A stretch of DNA of 64,000 nt, taken from positions 682,001 to 746,000 of the forward strand of contig NZ_CP121274.1 of NCBI RefSeq assembly GCF_029639405.1, in the 5' to 3' direction. The position numbers were made by a program, and so were the translations under genes. The stretch comes from Microbacterium proteolyticum (lineage in GTDB: Bacteria > Actinomycetota > Actinomycetes > Actinomycetales > Microbacteriaceae). The notes under the pieces were generated by a model, which did not search any database, had not been told where the DNA came from, and saw only the letters and a list, made by a program, of their open reading frames with translations. Shown here piece after piece: positions 37,731-46,679 of the stretch (position 1 is the stretch's first letter; each line of letters begins with the position of its first letter).

Positions 37731-37734
37731 GCGA

Positions 37735-38517
37735 ATGGTCGTTCGCACGTCGTCGTCTCCGTCCACCGTCCTCGCCGACCTGCGGGGAGCCCCGCCGCTC
37801 GTGCAGTGCATCACCAACGCGGTGGTGACGAACTTCACCGCCAACGCCCTGCTGGCCCTCGGCGCCTCCCCCGCGATGTGCGACATCCCCGGGGAGGCCG
37901 GGCTCTTCGCGAACATCGCCGGAGGCGTGCTGGTGAACCTCGGCACCCCGACCGCGGAGCAGCGCGACGCGGCGCGTGAGGCCGTCGCCGCCGGCACGCG
38001 GTGGGTGCTCGACCCGGTCGCCGTAGGCGCGCTGCCCGTGCGCACCACCCTGGCCCACGAGCTGCTCGGGGCGCGGCCCACGGTCGTCCGCGGCAACGCG
38101 TCGGAGATCCTCGCGCTCGCCGGGGCGGGTGCCGGGGGTCGCGGCGTCGACTCGACCGATTCCCCGGAAGCCGCGCTCGACGCCGCCCGCGCGCTCGCGA
38201 TCCGCACGGGCGGAACGGTCGCCGTCTCCGGCCCGGTCGACCTGATCGTGGATGCCGACCGCGTCGCGCGCGTGTCCGGCGGCAGCGTCCTCCTCACCCG
38301 CGTCACGGGCGGCGGCTGCGCCCTCGGCGCCGCGATGGCGGCCCTGCTGTCCGTGGCCGACGGCTTCGAGGCCGCGACGACGGCGAGCGCGATCTGGGCC
38401 GTGGCATCCGAGCGGGCCGAGGCCGCCTCGAGCGGACCGGGATCGTTCGCCGTGGCGTTCCTCGACGCCCTCGCCGCGATCGAACCGGCGGATCTCGACG
38501 GCCGGGTCGACGCGTGA
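37735..38517 (+). CDS. thiM: Hydroxyethylthiazole kinase
   Basis: 260 residues. It phosphorylates 4-methyl-5-(2-hydroxyethyl)thiazole for thiamine salvage. Motifs seen: [21 protein letters not shown], the GNASEI loop, and the GGGCALGA active-site turn with its Cys (TGGGC). ATG 37735 is preferred since AAGGGA lies eight bases upstream; ATG 37726 overlaps the riboswitch. First gene of the thiM-thiE-thiD/tenA operon, overlapping thiE by GTGA. Confidence 0.95.
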   Translation: MVVRTSSSPSTVLADLRGAPPLVQCITNAVVTNFTANALLALGASPAMCDIPGEAGLFANIAGGVLVNLGTPTAEQRDAAREAVAAGTRWVLDPVAVGALPVRTTLAHELLGARPTVVRGNASEILALAGAGAGGRGVDSTDSPEAALDAARALAIRTGGTVAVSGPVDLIVDADRVARVSGGSVLLTRVTGGGCALGAAMAALLSVADGFEAATTASAIWAVASERAEAASSGPGSFAVAFLDALAAIEPADLDGRVDA

Positions 38518-39155
38518 GCGCGCACGACCTGTCACTGCACCTCGTTACCGACCACCGGATGCCGTTCGCCGACGTCGTCGACATCGTCGACGCCGCCGCG
38601 GGTTCCGGGGCGAGCATCGTGCAGTTCCGCGACAAGGACGCGAGCGGCCACGATCTCTTCGATCGCGTGACGGCCCTCGCCGACGTCATCGCGGGGCGCG
38701 CGGCGTTCGTCGTCGACGACCGCGTCGACGTGGCCCTCGCGGCGCGGGCGGCCGGCGCGCGCGTCGACGGCGTCCACCTCGGGCAGAGCGACCTCCCCGT
38801 GATCGCGGCGCGCCGACTGCTCGGACCCGACGCGCTGATCGGCTGGACGGCGAACACCCCGGCGCACTTCGCCGCCGCGGCAGCCCTGCCGGAGGGCACC
38901 GTGGACTACCTCGGTGTGGGGGTGATCCGCGCGACCGCGACGAAGCCCGACCACCCGCAGCCCCTCGGCGTGGGCGGGTTCGCCGGGCTCGTGGCATCCG
39001 CTCCCCTGCCGTGCGTCGCGATCGGGGGCATCGAGGTGGGCGACGTCGCCGCGCTCCGCCGCGCCGGGGCAGCGGGTGTGGCCGTCGTGTCGGCGGTGAG
39101 CGCTGCCGAGGATCCCGCGGCGGCGACCCGCGCGCTACGGGAGGCGTGGGCATGA
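38514..39155 (+). CDS. thiE: Thiamine phosphate synthase
   Basis: 213 residues. It joins HMP-diphosphate and thiazole phosphate. The TIM-barrel motifs are [27 protein letters not shown], the WTANTP variant of the phosphate loop, DYLGVGVI and AIGGIE. It starts at GTG overlapping thiM, and its stop overlaps thiD (ATGA). Confidence 0.95.
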   Translation: MSAHDLSLHLVTDHRMPFADVVDIVDAAAGSGASIVQFRDKDASGHDLFDRVTALADVIAGRAAFVVDDRVDVALAARAAGARVDGVHLGQSDLPVIAARRLLGPDALIGWTANTPAHFAAAAALPEGTVDYLGVGVIRATATKPDHPQPLGVGGFAGLVASAPLPCVAIGGIEVGDVAALRRAGAAGVAVVSAVSAAEDPAAATRALREAWA

Positions 39156-40585
39156 TCCCCCGTGTGCTGAGCATCGCCGGGACCGACCCGACCGGGGGTG
39201 CCGGCATCCAGGCCGATCTGAAGAGCATCTCGGCGTTCGGCGGATACGGCATGGCGGCCGTGACCGCGCTCGTCGCACAGAACACCCTCGGTGTCCGCGA
39301 GGTGCACGTGCCACCCACGGAGTTCCTGTCGGCGCAGCTGCGGGCGGTCAGCGACGACGTCGAGATCGACGCGGTCAAGATCGGGATGCTGGGGTCGGCC
39401 GAGGTCGTCGAAGTCGTGTCCGCGTGGCTCGCCGAGGTCCGACCGCCGGCGGTCGTGCTCGACCCCGTGATGATCGCGACGAGCGGCGACCGGCTGCTCG
39501 ACGCCGACGCCGAAGCGGCCATCCGCGGCCTGTGCCGCTACGCCGACCTCGTGACCCCGAACCTGCCGGAGCTGGCCGTGCTGGTGGACGAACCGGTCGC
39601 CCACGACTGGGACACCGCGGTCGCACAGGCGCAGAGCCTCGCCGTGCGCGCCGATGTCGCCGTCCTGCTGAAGGGCGGGCACCTGCGGGGGCCGGAGAGT
39701 CCGGATGCCATCGTCGACACGGCCGGCATCCACCCGGTGTCGGGCCGCCGCGTCGACACCCCGCACACGCACGGCACGGGATGCTCGCTGTCATCCGCGA
39801 TGGCGACCCTCGCCGCGCACGGGCTCGCGTGGCCCGCCGCGCTCGAGCGCGCGAAGCCGTGGCTCACCGGCGCTCTCGAGCACGCCGGAGACCTGCACGT
39901 GGGACGCGGCAACGGCCCCATCGACCACCTCCACGAGCTGCGGCCGAACCTCGACATCGGACCGGTGTGGAGCACCGCCGCGTGGGCCGAGGCGGCGCCG
40001 GTGCGCGCCGACGTCGACGACTGCGCGTTCGTACGCGGGCTGGCATCCGGCGACCTGGATCGCGCGGCGTTCACCTGGTACCTCGAGCAGGACCTGCTGT
40101 ACCTGCGCGAGTACGCCCGCGTGCTCGCCCGCGCCGCAGCTCTCGCCCCGACCACCAAGGAGCAGCGTTTCTGGGCGGCCGCGTCGGCGTCCTGCCTGGT
40201 CGAAGAAGCACGTCTGCACGAGAGCCACGTGGATGCCACCGGCCTCGAGCCCGCGCCCGACACCACCGCCTACACCGACCACCTGCACGCCGTGTCTGCG
40301 GGCGGATCGTACGCGGTGCTGGTCGCGGCCGTTCTGCCGTGCTTCGTGCTCTACACCGACATCGGTGCGCGCTGGCGCGGCACCTTCGCCCCCGACCATG
40401 CGTACGCCGACTGGCTCACGGCCTACGGCGACGAGGTGTTCGCCGCGTCATCCGCCGAGGCCTCCCGGATCGCGGATGCCGCAGCCCGATCGGCCTCCCC
40501 CGCCGTCCGCGCCGCGATGTCGGCCGCGTACGCCCGGTCGATGCGGTTGGAGCTGGCGTTCTTCGAGGCACCGCTGCGGCGGTGA
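39152..40585 (+). CDS. thiD: HMP kinase ThiD fused to TenA thiaminase-II-like domain
   Basis: 477 residues. The N-terminal ~260 are ThiD, which makes HMP-diphosphate in two steps: SIAGTDPTGGAGIQADLK, DPVMIATSG, and the HTHGTGCSLSSA anion hole. The C-terminal ~210 are a TenA domain, which hydrolyses aminopyrimidines from degraded thiamine: FVRGLASGDL, a central LPCFVLYTDIG with cysteine, and the terminal RLELAFFEA with the conserved glutamate. The fusion makes salvage from base-degraded thiamine self-contained. It is the last gene of the TPP-controlled operon. Confidence 0.94.
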   Translation: MIPRVLSIAGTDPTGGAGIQADLKSISAFGGYGMAAVTALVAQNTLGVREVHVPPTEFLSAQLRAVSDDVEIDAVKIGMLGSAEVVEVVSAWLAEVRPPAVVLDPVMIATSGDRLLDADAEAAIRGLCRYADLVTPNLPELAVLVDEPVAHDWDTAVAQAQSLAVRADVAVLLKGGHLRGPESPDAIVDTAGIHPVSGRRVDTPHTHGTGCSLSSAMATLAAHGLAWPAALERAKPWLTGALEHAGDLHVGRGNGPIDHLHELRPNLDIGPVWSTAAWAEAAPVRADVDDCAFVRGLASGDLDRAAFTWYLEQDLLYLREYARVLARAAALAPTTKEQRFWAAASASCLVEEARLHESHVDATGLEPAPDTTAYTDHLHAVSAGGSYAVLVAAVLPCFVLYTDIGARWRGTFAPDHAYADWLTAYGDEVFAASSAEASRIADAAARSASPAVRAAMSAAYARSMRLELAFFEAPLRR

Positions 40586-40596
40586 GGTGTGCCGGG

Positions 40597-40664
40597 CTCC
40601 GGAGTCTCAGGCGTTGCGGGCTTCGCCGCGCGCCGAGGGCACGCAAAAGGCCCGGATCTCAGGA
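40597..40664. repeat. Possible dispersed repeat, family R4, copy A
   Basis: CTCCGGAGTCTC, CGTTGCGGGCTTC, GCGCGC and AGGCCCG..TCTCAGGA occur in the same order and spacing as at 46680-46752. Identity looks like roughly two thirds over 70 bp. It lies downstream of thiD. Confidence 0.45.
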
Positions 40665-40776
40665 CGGGTGCGTGCGGATCGTCGTCCGACGCCGCGACAT
40701 GCGGCGAATAGCGCCATGGAGGGACACCGGCCGGCGCGCTGGGTTACCGTGATCGCGACCTAAGGAAGTGGTGGCG

Positions 40777-41055
40777 ATGGCATTTGGCCGTAGCAGGCGT
40801 TTGGCTCGGACTGCAGCACACACCGCGGTCGCCGCGGCGACCATCGAGGCCGTGAGCGGGCGATCGGCTCGCAGGAACGCCGCCGCTGCACCGGCACCCG
40901 CAGCCGCACCTGCACCCGCGGCTGAGGCGACCGGAGGCAAGTCGCTGCCCTCCGACGACGTGATCGCGAAGATCGAGCGTCTGGCCGCCCTGCACACCGC
41001 GGGCGCCCTGACCGACGAAGAGTTCGCCGAGCTCAAGTCGCGCGCGCTCAACTGA
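40777..41055 (+). CDS. Small SHOCT-domain protein
   Basis: 92 residues. An N-terminal basic amphipathic segment (GRSRRLARTAAHTAV), an Ala/Pro-rich middle, and a C-terminal SHOCT helix pair (IAKIERLAALHTAGALTDEEFAELKSR, positions ~62-90) are seen. SHOCT segments act as short oligomerisation modules. The ATG at 40777 is chosen for AAGGAA nine bases upstream; GTG codons at 40768 and 40771 are alternatives. Function unknown. Confidence 0.85.
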   Translation: MAFGRSRRLARTAAHTAVAAATIEAVSGRSARRNAAAAPAPAAAPAPAAEATGGKSLPSDDVIAKIERLAALHTAGALTDEEFAELKSRALN

Positions 41056-41057
41056 CC

Positions 41058-41091
41058 GTGTACGGGCTCCCTGCTCGAGGAGCCCGCACAC
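41058..41091. terminator. Bidirectional hairpin between SHOCT and collagen-like genes
   Basis: Arms GTGTACGGGCTCC and GGAGCCCGCACAC (13 bases, one mismatch) fill the 40-bp convergent gap. Confidence 0.8.
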
Positions 41092-41095
41092 GCCG

Positions 41096-41707
41096 TCAAT
41101 GGGGACCGAACCGCACCCAGGCGCTGCCGTCGCACTGGTAGAACGCGACCGTCGTCGTATCGACGACGATCTCGTCGCCCGCGCACGACCCCTTCGGCGG
41201 GCCGGCCGACAGGGCGATGCGCGTGCCGTCGGCACCGTCTCGTCCGGCCGCCCCTGTCTCGCCCTGCGCGCCCGCCTCGCCCTGCGCGCCCGCCTCGCCC
41301 TGCGCGCCCGCTTCGCCCTGCGCGCCAGTCAGGTTCGCGATGGCCGCCGTCCGCAGGTCGCCGACCTGCACCCACGCGCCATCGCGGTGCAGGTACAGCG
41401 CCGTCGAGTCGATGTCCACGTAGATGTCGCCGTCCGCGCCGTAGGACGCTGCCGGAGTCCCCGCGCCGGCGCGAACGTCGCTGCCCGCCGGGAGCACGAC
41501 CGGCTCCGACTCCGTGAGCTCGGGCGACGGGCTCTCGCTGGCGACCGCGGTCGGCGCCGCGGACGACGGAGCTCCGAGACGCGCACCGAGGAACGCGGCC
41601 CCGAACGCCAGCACCACTACCGCGATCGCCCCGATGACGAGGGTGCGCGTGCCGAGGCGAACGGGTGCGGGCGTCGGTTCGGACGGAGAAGGTGGGACGA
41701 CGCTCAT
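41096..41707 (-). CDS. Membrane-anchored protein with short collagen-like repeat
   Basis: 203 residues. A Pro/Ser-rich cytoplasmic start, one span (TLVIGAIAVVVLAFGAAFLGA), and a Ser/Pro/Glu stalk are followed by a folded segment (GDIYVDIDSTALYLHRDGAWVQVG). Then come eleven G-X-Y triplets built on GAQGEA, and a C-terminal module with a cysteine pair (SCAG..YQCDG). The ATG at 41707 has an AGGAG box; the longer frame overlaps the neighbouring gene. It would face outside as a type II protein. Function unknown; the triplets could form a short collagen-like trimer. Confidence 0.82.
   Translation of the reverse strand: MSVVPPSPSEPTPAPVRLGTRTLVIGAIAVVVLAFGAAFLGARLGAPSSAAPTAVASESPSPELTESEPVVLPAGSDVRAGAGTPAASYGADGDIYVDIDSTALYLHRDGAWVQVGDLRTAAIANLTGAQGEAGAQGEAGAQGEAGAQGETGAAGRDGADGTRIALSAGPPKGSCAGDEIVVDTTTVAFYQCDGSAWVRFGPH
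41259..41330 (-). repeat. Four tandem 18-bp units encoding the collagen-like triplets
   Basis: The unit TCGCCCTGCGCGCCCGCC is repeated four times with few changes (last unit diverged), coding GAQGEA on the minus strand. Near identity at the DNA level implies recent expansion, so copy number probably varies between strains. Confidence 0.92.
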
Positions 41708-41759
41708 GTGATGCTCCTGTCGATCGTGTGCGGGACGGTGCGAAAGCGGAAGGGCGAGG

Positions 41760-42452
41760 TCACCACGGCGGCTCCGCGAGGCCGAACGCGAGGACCACCA
41801 GCCCGACGGCGATGACGAGACCACCGGTGATGCGAGAGGAATGACGCTCCAACGTGCGCTGCGCGGTGCGGAGGCCACCCCCGATCCGAGGCCCGCCCGT
41901 CACGGCGAGCACGAGCGGGGCGACGACGCCCAGCGAGCCCACCGCCGTCACCAGCAGCACCAGGATCACCGAAGAGAGCAGCGGACGCCCCTCCGCCCCG
42001 ATGATCGCACTGGCAGCGAGGAGGGCGGCGATCGTCTTGGGCTTGAACAGCGCCATGCCCGCGCCTACCGCCACGGCTTTCGCGGGCGTCAACGCGTCGA
42101 GGGTCTTCATCAGGGGAGAGGGCGTCGCCCGCGGCTTGCGGACCCACGACAGGACTCCGAGCACGACCAACGCCACCCCGAGAACGAGCGGAACCCAGGA
42201 GCCCCCCTCTGCGCCCGCACGCCTCTCGCCATCCGCCTCGAATCCGAACAGCGCTCCGATCACAGCGGCCATTCCGGTAGCCAGCAGGCCGAGCACGAGG
42301 AGCACGGTCCCCGCCCAGCCCGACGCGAAACCCAGGGCGGTCGGCCGCCCCCCGTCGCGCGTCACCAGCGCAAGCTGTCCCATGACGGGCAGGGGGTTGG
42401 CCGCGACCACGACGCCCAGGCCGATGATCTCGACGATCTCGAGGGTGTTCAC
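41760..42452 (-). CDS. GAP/SfLAP-family membrane protein (LysE-like fold)
   Basis: 230 residues, about six spans. AANPLPVMGQLALV near the start and the central FKPKTIAALLAASAI match the GAP/SfLAP (sulfolipid-addressing protein) branch of the LysE superfamily, in which these proteins help export lipids. GTG start with AGGGAGG seven bases upstream. It lies 11 bp downstream of cardiolipin synthase, so it is probably the last gene of a lipid-related operon. The exported molecule is unknown. Confidence 0.85.
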   Translation of the reverse strand: MNTLEIVEIIGLGVVVAANPLPVMGQLALVTRDGGRPTALGFASGWAGTVLLVLGLLATGMAAVIGALFGFEADGERRAGAEGGSWVPLVLGVALVVLGVLSWVRKPRATPSPLMKTLDALTPAKAVAVGAGMALFKPKTIAALLAASAIIGAEGRPLLSSVILVLLVTAVGSLGVVAPLVLAVTGGPRIGGGLRTAQRTLERHSSRITGGLVIAVGLVVLAFGLAEPPW

Positions 42453-42463
42453 CGCATGCCTCC

Positions 42464-43942
42464 CTACTGCAGCGACGACGTCAGTCGGGCGAGGTTGTCC
42501 CAGGTCTTCTCGCCCACCGGTCGTCGCAACCAGTCCTCGAGGTGCAGGGGGGTGCTCCGTGCGCGATAGCGGTCTTCGACGGCGCGCATGCGATCGACGA
42601 ACTCGCGGGAGTGCGCGAGCACCGAGACCTCGGCGTTCAGGCTGAAGGAGCGGATGTCCATGTTGCTCGACCCGATGATCGCGATGTCGTCGTCGACCGT
42701 GAAGTGCTTGGAGTGCAGTACGGCGGGGGCCTTGTAGAGGTGGATGGCGATGCCCGCCCGCAGCAGCGCCTCGTAGTAGGAGCGCTGCGCGTGGTAGACG
42801 AGCTTCTGGTCGCCGATCTCCGAGACGAACAGTTCGATCTGCAGCCCCCGTGCCGCCGCGGTCAGCAGGGCGAGCTGGATCGACTCGTCGGGCACGAAGT
42901 AGGGGCTCGTGATGCTGATGCGTCGCTCCGCCTTGTGGATCAGGGCGGCGAACAGCTTGAGGTTGTTGTCGTTGTCGAAGCTCGGACCGCTCGGAACCGT
43001 CTGGAGGGCCACCGCGCCATCCCTCGGGGCGACGGCCTCCAGGAAGGGCAGCATCTCACCGGACTCGGCGGCCCAGTCAGTGAGGAACACCGCGTCGAGC
43101 TCGCGGGCCGCCGGCCCCTCGATGCGGATCATCAGTTCCACCCAGTGGAGTCCCCGCGCGAGGTTCGAGGACTTCAGGTAGGTCTCGTCGATGAGGTTCT
43201 GCGAACCGGTGAACGCCACTACCCCGTCGACCACCACGAGCTTGCGGTGGTTGCGCAGATCCGGTCGCTGCCACTGGCCGCGGAAGGGGCGCAGGGGCAG
43301 CATCGCGAACGACTCGACACCGGCCTCGCGCAGGAACTCCTGCGTCTGCGTTCGGTGGGGGTACATGAACGACGCGAGGTGGTCGAAGAGCATCCGCACG
43401 GCCACGCCGCGCCGGCGTGCGCGCGCCAGCGCGTCGTAGAAGGGGCCGGTCGAGTCGTCGCGGACAGCGATGTAGAACTCCACGTGCACCCGCACCCGGG
43501 CCGCATCGATCGCCGCGATCATCGCGTCGAACGAGTCGGTGTAACCCTCGATGATGTCGACCGCGTTGCCGCCGACCATCGGCAGCGCCCCGAGGTCGGT
43601 GTTCATCCGCACGACGGATGCCAGCCACGTGGGGTCCTCCGTGGCATCGGGGGGCAGGGCCGACGGCGCCGCGTGCGCGAGGAAGTGGGCGTTCATCGCC
43701 CGCTGCTGCTCACGGCGACGGGTCGGGAGCCGCCCTCGTCCGACGAGGAAGAAGGCGATGGCGCCGACGAAGGGGATGAACACGATGGTCAGGACCCAGG
43801 CGATCGCCGCCGACGGACGCCGGTTCGCCGACACCAGGACGGTGGCGATGAATCCGAGCACGACGTGCGCGGCGATCAACACCAGCGACACGGTCTGGCT
43901 CGTCTCGAGCCCGGTCATGAGAGTCGCCGAGGCACTCGGCAT
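42464..43942 (-). CDS. cls: Cardiolipin synthase
   Basis: 492 residues, normal length. Two N-terminal spans (VSLVLIAAHVVLGFIATVLV and AIAWVLTIVFIPFVGAIAFFLVG) anchor two phospholipase-D domains with intact HKD motifs: NHRKLVVVDG and LHSKHFTVDD, each followed by GSxN. It makes cardiolipin from phosphatidylglycerol at the membrane. Start may be ATG 43942 or ATG 43918 (MTGLE); neither has a clear ribosome site. Upstream lies the AI-2E-family permease, 34 bp away. Confidence 0.93.
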   Translation of the reverse strand: MPSASATLMTGLETSQTVSLVLIAAHVVLGFIATVLVSANRRPSAAIAWVLTIVFIPFVGAIAFFLVGRGRLPTRRREQQRAMNAHFLAHAAPSALPPDATEDPTWLASVVRMNTDLGALPMVGGNAVDIIEGYTDSFDAMIAAIDAARVRVHVEFYIAVRDDSTGPFYDALARARRRGVAVRMLFDHLASFMYPHRTQTQEFLREAGVESFAMLPLRPFRGQWQRPDLRNHRKLVVVDGVVAFTGSQNLIDETYLKSSNLARGLHWVELMIRIEGPAARELDAVFLTDWAAESGEMLPFLEAVAPRDGAVALQTVPSGPSFDNDNNLKLFAALIHKAERRISITSPYFVPDESIQLALLTAAARGLQIELFVSEIGDQKLVYHAQRSYYEALLRAGIAIHLYKAPAVLHSKHFTVDDDIAIIGSSNMDIRSFSLNAEVSVLAHSREFVDRMRAVEDRYRARSTPLHLEDWLRRPVGEKTWDNLARLTSSLQ

Positions 43943-43976
43943 CCGTTCACGCGTGCGTCCTCCGCCTGCCCTCCGC

Positions 43977-45032
43977 TCACGCGATCTCCTGTCGGGGTAC
44001 GACCACCTTCTTGACGATCAGCAGCACCGAGGCCGACACCGGGCACGCGATCAGCGCACCGAGGAGACCGAGGAGGGTGGCACCGACCATGGCGCCGATG
44101 AGCACGAGCGACGCGGGGATGCTGATGGCTTTGCCCACGATCCGCGGGGTGAGCACGTACGCCTCGATCTGCATGTAGACGATCATGGTGATCCCGACCG
44201 CCAGCGCCGCCTCGGGCCCCGTGAACAACGACACCGTGGTGATCACGATGAAGTTGATCACGCTTCCGATGAGCGGGATGAGGGTGATCGGGAACGCGAG
44301 AGCGGCCAGCACCGGCGCGAACGGAACCCCGGCGATGGTCAGCAGCACGAACGTGAAGACCGCGTTGATGGCGGCGAGGATGACCATTCCGCCGAGGTAC
44401 TTGCCGACCGACTCCATGATGGTCTCGGCCAGGTCGATCACCCCGGGCCGGCGCGAGGCCGGCACGAGTGCGTAGAAGCTGGACTTCATGGCCTCCAGGC
44501 CCGCCACGAAGTAGATGGTCAGGGCGAGCACGAAGATCACGCCGAACATCTGGTTGACGATGCCGGAGCCCACCTTCAACGCCCCGCCGCCTACGGCGAG
44601 CCACGTATTCGGATCGCTGGCCGTCGTGCGGGCCCATTCGAGTCCCGGCGTCAGAGCCCCACCGAGCCCGGCGTTGAGGTCGATGAACCACTGCTGTTGC
44701 GAGATGTCGTTGTATCCGGTGGGCAGGTAGGTGAAGAGCTGACCGAGCTGGGTCACGACGATGGGCACGACGAGCCAGAGGATGAGACCCAGCACCAGCA
44801 GGAAGCACCCGACGACGGTCGCGACCGCTCCCGCGCGCGACAAGCCCCGCGCCTCGAGTCGCCGGACGGTGGGGTAGAGACCCAGGCAGACGAAGAAGGC
44901 GACGAAGATCAGCGTCAGAGCGGTGCTGAGCGACACCACGGCGGCGCCGAGCAGCAGCGCGAGCAGCACGCCCAGGGTGGCGACGAACCCGAAGCGGAAG
45001 GGACCTCCGCGCAGAAGAGCGAAGCGGTCCAT
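43977..45032 (-). CDS. AI-2E family transporter
   Basis: 351 residues with about eight spans, in the UPF0118/AI-2E exporter family (PerM/YhhT/TqsA type). Seen are the N-terminal pair (FVATLGVLLALLLGA and next), the long periplasmic loop with YNDISQQQWF, and the conserved PxLIGSVINFIV and SIPASLVLIGAMVGATLLGLLGA regions. Substrates in the family include ions and small signals; function cannot be fixed. ATG 45032 overlaps the stop of the aminopeptidase relic (TGATG), so it is translationally coupled to that ORF; the frame upstream of the ATG is a shadow. Confidence 0.92.
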   Translation of the reverse strand: MDRFALLRGGPFRFGFVATLGVLLALLLGAAVVSLSTALTLIFVAFFVCLGLYPTVRRLEARGLSRAGAVATVVGCFLLVLGLILWLVVPIVVTQLGQLFTYLPTGYNDISQQQWFIDLNAGLGGALTPGLEWARTTASDPNTWLAVGGGALKVGSGIVNQMFGVIFVLALTIYFVAGLEAMKSSFYALVPASRRPGVIDLAETIMESVGKYLGGMVILAAINAVFTFVLLTIAGVPFAPVLAALAFPITLIPLIGSVINFIVITTVSLFTGPEAALAVGITMIVYMQIEAYVLTPRIVGKAISIPASLVLIGAMVGATLLGLLGALIACPVSASVLLIVKKVVVPRQEIA

Positions 45033-45538
45033 CAGTTGGTGGGGTGGTCGACGACGAGGCGCGCGAGCAGGCGCGCACCGTAGCCCGTGGCGCCCTTCGA
45101 CCGCCACGAATCGTCTACGTCGGACTGCATCGTGCCGGCGATGTCGGAGTCGAGCTGCTTGCGGTACTTCTTCTCCAACGGCAGCTGCCACGCCGGCTCG
45201 TCCGCGGCCGCGGCCAGCACCTTGTCGACCCGCGGCTGGTCGTTACCCCGCGTGGCCGCCGTCGAGGGCCCCAGCGCCATGAGCGCCGCTCCCGTGAGCG
45301 TGGCGATGTCGATGATCGCGGTCGGCTTCTGCTCCGCCGCGAGCACAAGAGCGTCGGACATCACCAGACGCCCCTCGGCGTCGGTGTTCTTCACCTTCAC
45401 CGTGGCGGCTCCGCCCATGTCCATCTTCATCAGCAGGTGCATGGCGTCGGTGGGCGTGGGGAAGTCGTCGGGAATCAGACGGGGCAGCCCCGACGCGGCT
45501 TCCACCGGCGTGGAACGCTGAGTGGAATTCGTTGCCAT
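45032..45538 (-). pseudogene. Collapsed leucyl aminopeptidase (M17) relic, still an open frame
   Basis: 168 residues against ~500 in true PepA-type enzymes. Pieces of the catalytic domain are recognisable in order: MDMGGAA, NTDAEGRLVMSDALVLA, IIDIATLTGAALMALG, LPLEKKYRKQLDSDIA, and WRSKGATGYG. Segments between them are missing: ~50 residues between MDMGGAA and NTDAEGR, ~30 before WRSKGATGYG, and the whole N-terminal domain. The lysine/aspartate metal motif is gone, so peptidase activity is not expected. Yet the frame is intact, has a GAGGGGG box before ATG 45538, and is coupled to the transporter downstream. It is either a decaying gene kept for coupling or a repurposed mini-protein. Confidence 0.8.
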
Positions 45539-45657
45539 GGTGCCCCCTCGTGCCGATTCCGGCCCTCACAAATTAGGCCCGTCCTGCGGGGCGCGAGACG
45601 TCCTGGCGTCTTTCGCAGTATGAAATGTCGCGGATCACCGATCGTCAGGGCCCCCGC

Positions 45658-45663
45658 CATACT
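45658..45663 (+). promoter_or_regulatory. -10 element CATACT, leaderless start of the AraC gene
   Basis: CATACT, six bases, then ATG at 45670, with no ribosome site. Confidence 0.5.
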
Positions 45664-45669
45664 GTGTGT

Positions 45670-46653
45670 ATGACGGGGGGCCCTGAATCGCAGGCATCGT
45701 CGCTCTTCTTCACCCCCCGCCGTCCGGTTTCCGCGAAGCTCAAGGGCCGCGAGGCCTTGGAAGCGATGAAGTGGCATTCCGCCATCACGGCCGAACCGGC
45801 GACATTTCGTCTGACGATGGATCTCGTCGTCTTCGACAGCGTCGCGATCGTTCGAACCGGCATCACGCCGTCCACCGCCGCGCGCACGGCGGAACACGTG
45901 GCATCGCTGCGCGTCGGCAGCACGTTCTACTTCCTCGTCTCGGGCAGCATCACGGTCGTCCAGGCGGGCCATCGGTACGTGATGACGCCCGGAGCCGTCG
46001 CGGTCGTCTCGGGGCACCTGCCCTTCGAGGTGATCGTGTCCTCCCCTTCCCAGATCATCACCGTGCTCCTCAAACGCGGCGCGCTGGAGGGGCGAGGGGT
46101 TCCCCCGCCCGAGACGGATGTGCGCATCTTCTCCCCCTCGTCCTACGTCGCATTGGTGAGCGTGTTCGTCACGGCGATGACAGGAGATCTGCCGGTCCCG
46201 ATGACGCCCCGCGGCGTCTCGACGCAGCAGGCGCTCCTTCACCTTCTGACCGGACTGCTGCTGGACAATCTCGACGATCCGCCCCAGCCCGACCGGCGGG
46301 AAGCGCGGGTCGCGCACGTCCTCGCCTTCATCGAGGCGAATTACTCGAACGCCGACCTGAGCACGGCCGACGTCGCCGTCGCCGTCGGAGTATCCGTGCG
46401 GCACCTGCAGCGGATCCTGACCGAAGCCGATACATCGGTCTCTCTCGAACTGCGCCGCGCGCGGCTGCGATGGGCGTCGGTCTACCTCCTGCGGCGAGAC
46501 CGCCAGAAGCTTCCGATCGAACAAATCGCTCGTCTCACCGGCTTCGGAAACGTCGAACGGCTGCGCCGCGCCTTCGTGCACGACCTCGGCACCACCCCCG
46601 CCGACTTCCGTATCAGGGGTGGCGATGATCGCAACCCCGGACTAGCCCGATAG
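45670..46653 (+). CDS. AraC-family transcriptional regulator
   Basis: 327 residues. The N-terminal ~190 residues form a cupin-like sensing domain (GSTFYFLVSGSITVVQAGHRYVM). The C-terminal AraC DNA-binding domain holds two helix-turn-helices, LSTADVAVAVGVSVRHLQRI and IEQIARLTGFGNVERLRRAF, then GTTPADFR. It is divergent from the aminopeptidase relic/transporter/cls operon (131 bp gap) and may regulate it; the small inverted repeat AGACG-TCCTGG-CGTCT at 45596-45611 is a possible site. Ligand unknown. Confidence 0.9.
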   Translation: MTGGPESQASSLFFTPRRPVSAKLKGREALEAMKWHSAITAEPATFRLTMDLVVFDSVAIVRTGITPSTAARTAEHVASLRVGSTFYFLVSGSITVVQAGHRYVMTPGAVAVVSGHLPFEVIVSSPSQIITVLLKRGALEGRGVPPPETDVRIFSPSSYVALVSVFVTAMTGDLPVPMTPRGVSTQQALLHLLTGLLLDNLDDPPQPDRREARVAHVLAFIEANYSNADLSTADVAVAVGVSVRHLQRILTEADTSVSLELRRARLRWASVYLLRRDRQKLPIEQIARLTGFGNVERLRRAFVHDLGTTPADFRIRGGDDRNPGLAR

Positions 46654-46679
46654 GAGGGACCGACAGCCCCCGCCCCGAA

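Noticed and set aside
37726..37734. Earlier ATG of thiM
   Set aside because: It lies within the 3' end of the TPP riboswitch and has no proper spacing to a ribosome site.
41259..41330. Possible CRISPR-like tandem array
   Set aside because: Units abut without spacers and encode G-X-Y triplets in frame.
41096..41878. Longer start for the collagen-like protein
   Set aside because: It would overlap the GAP/SfLAP gene by over 100 bp and lacks a ribosome site; ATG 41707 has AGGAG.
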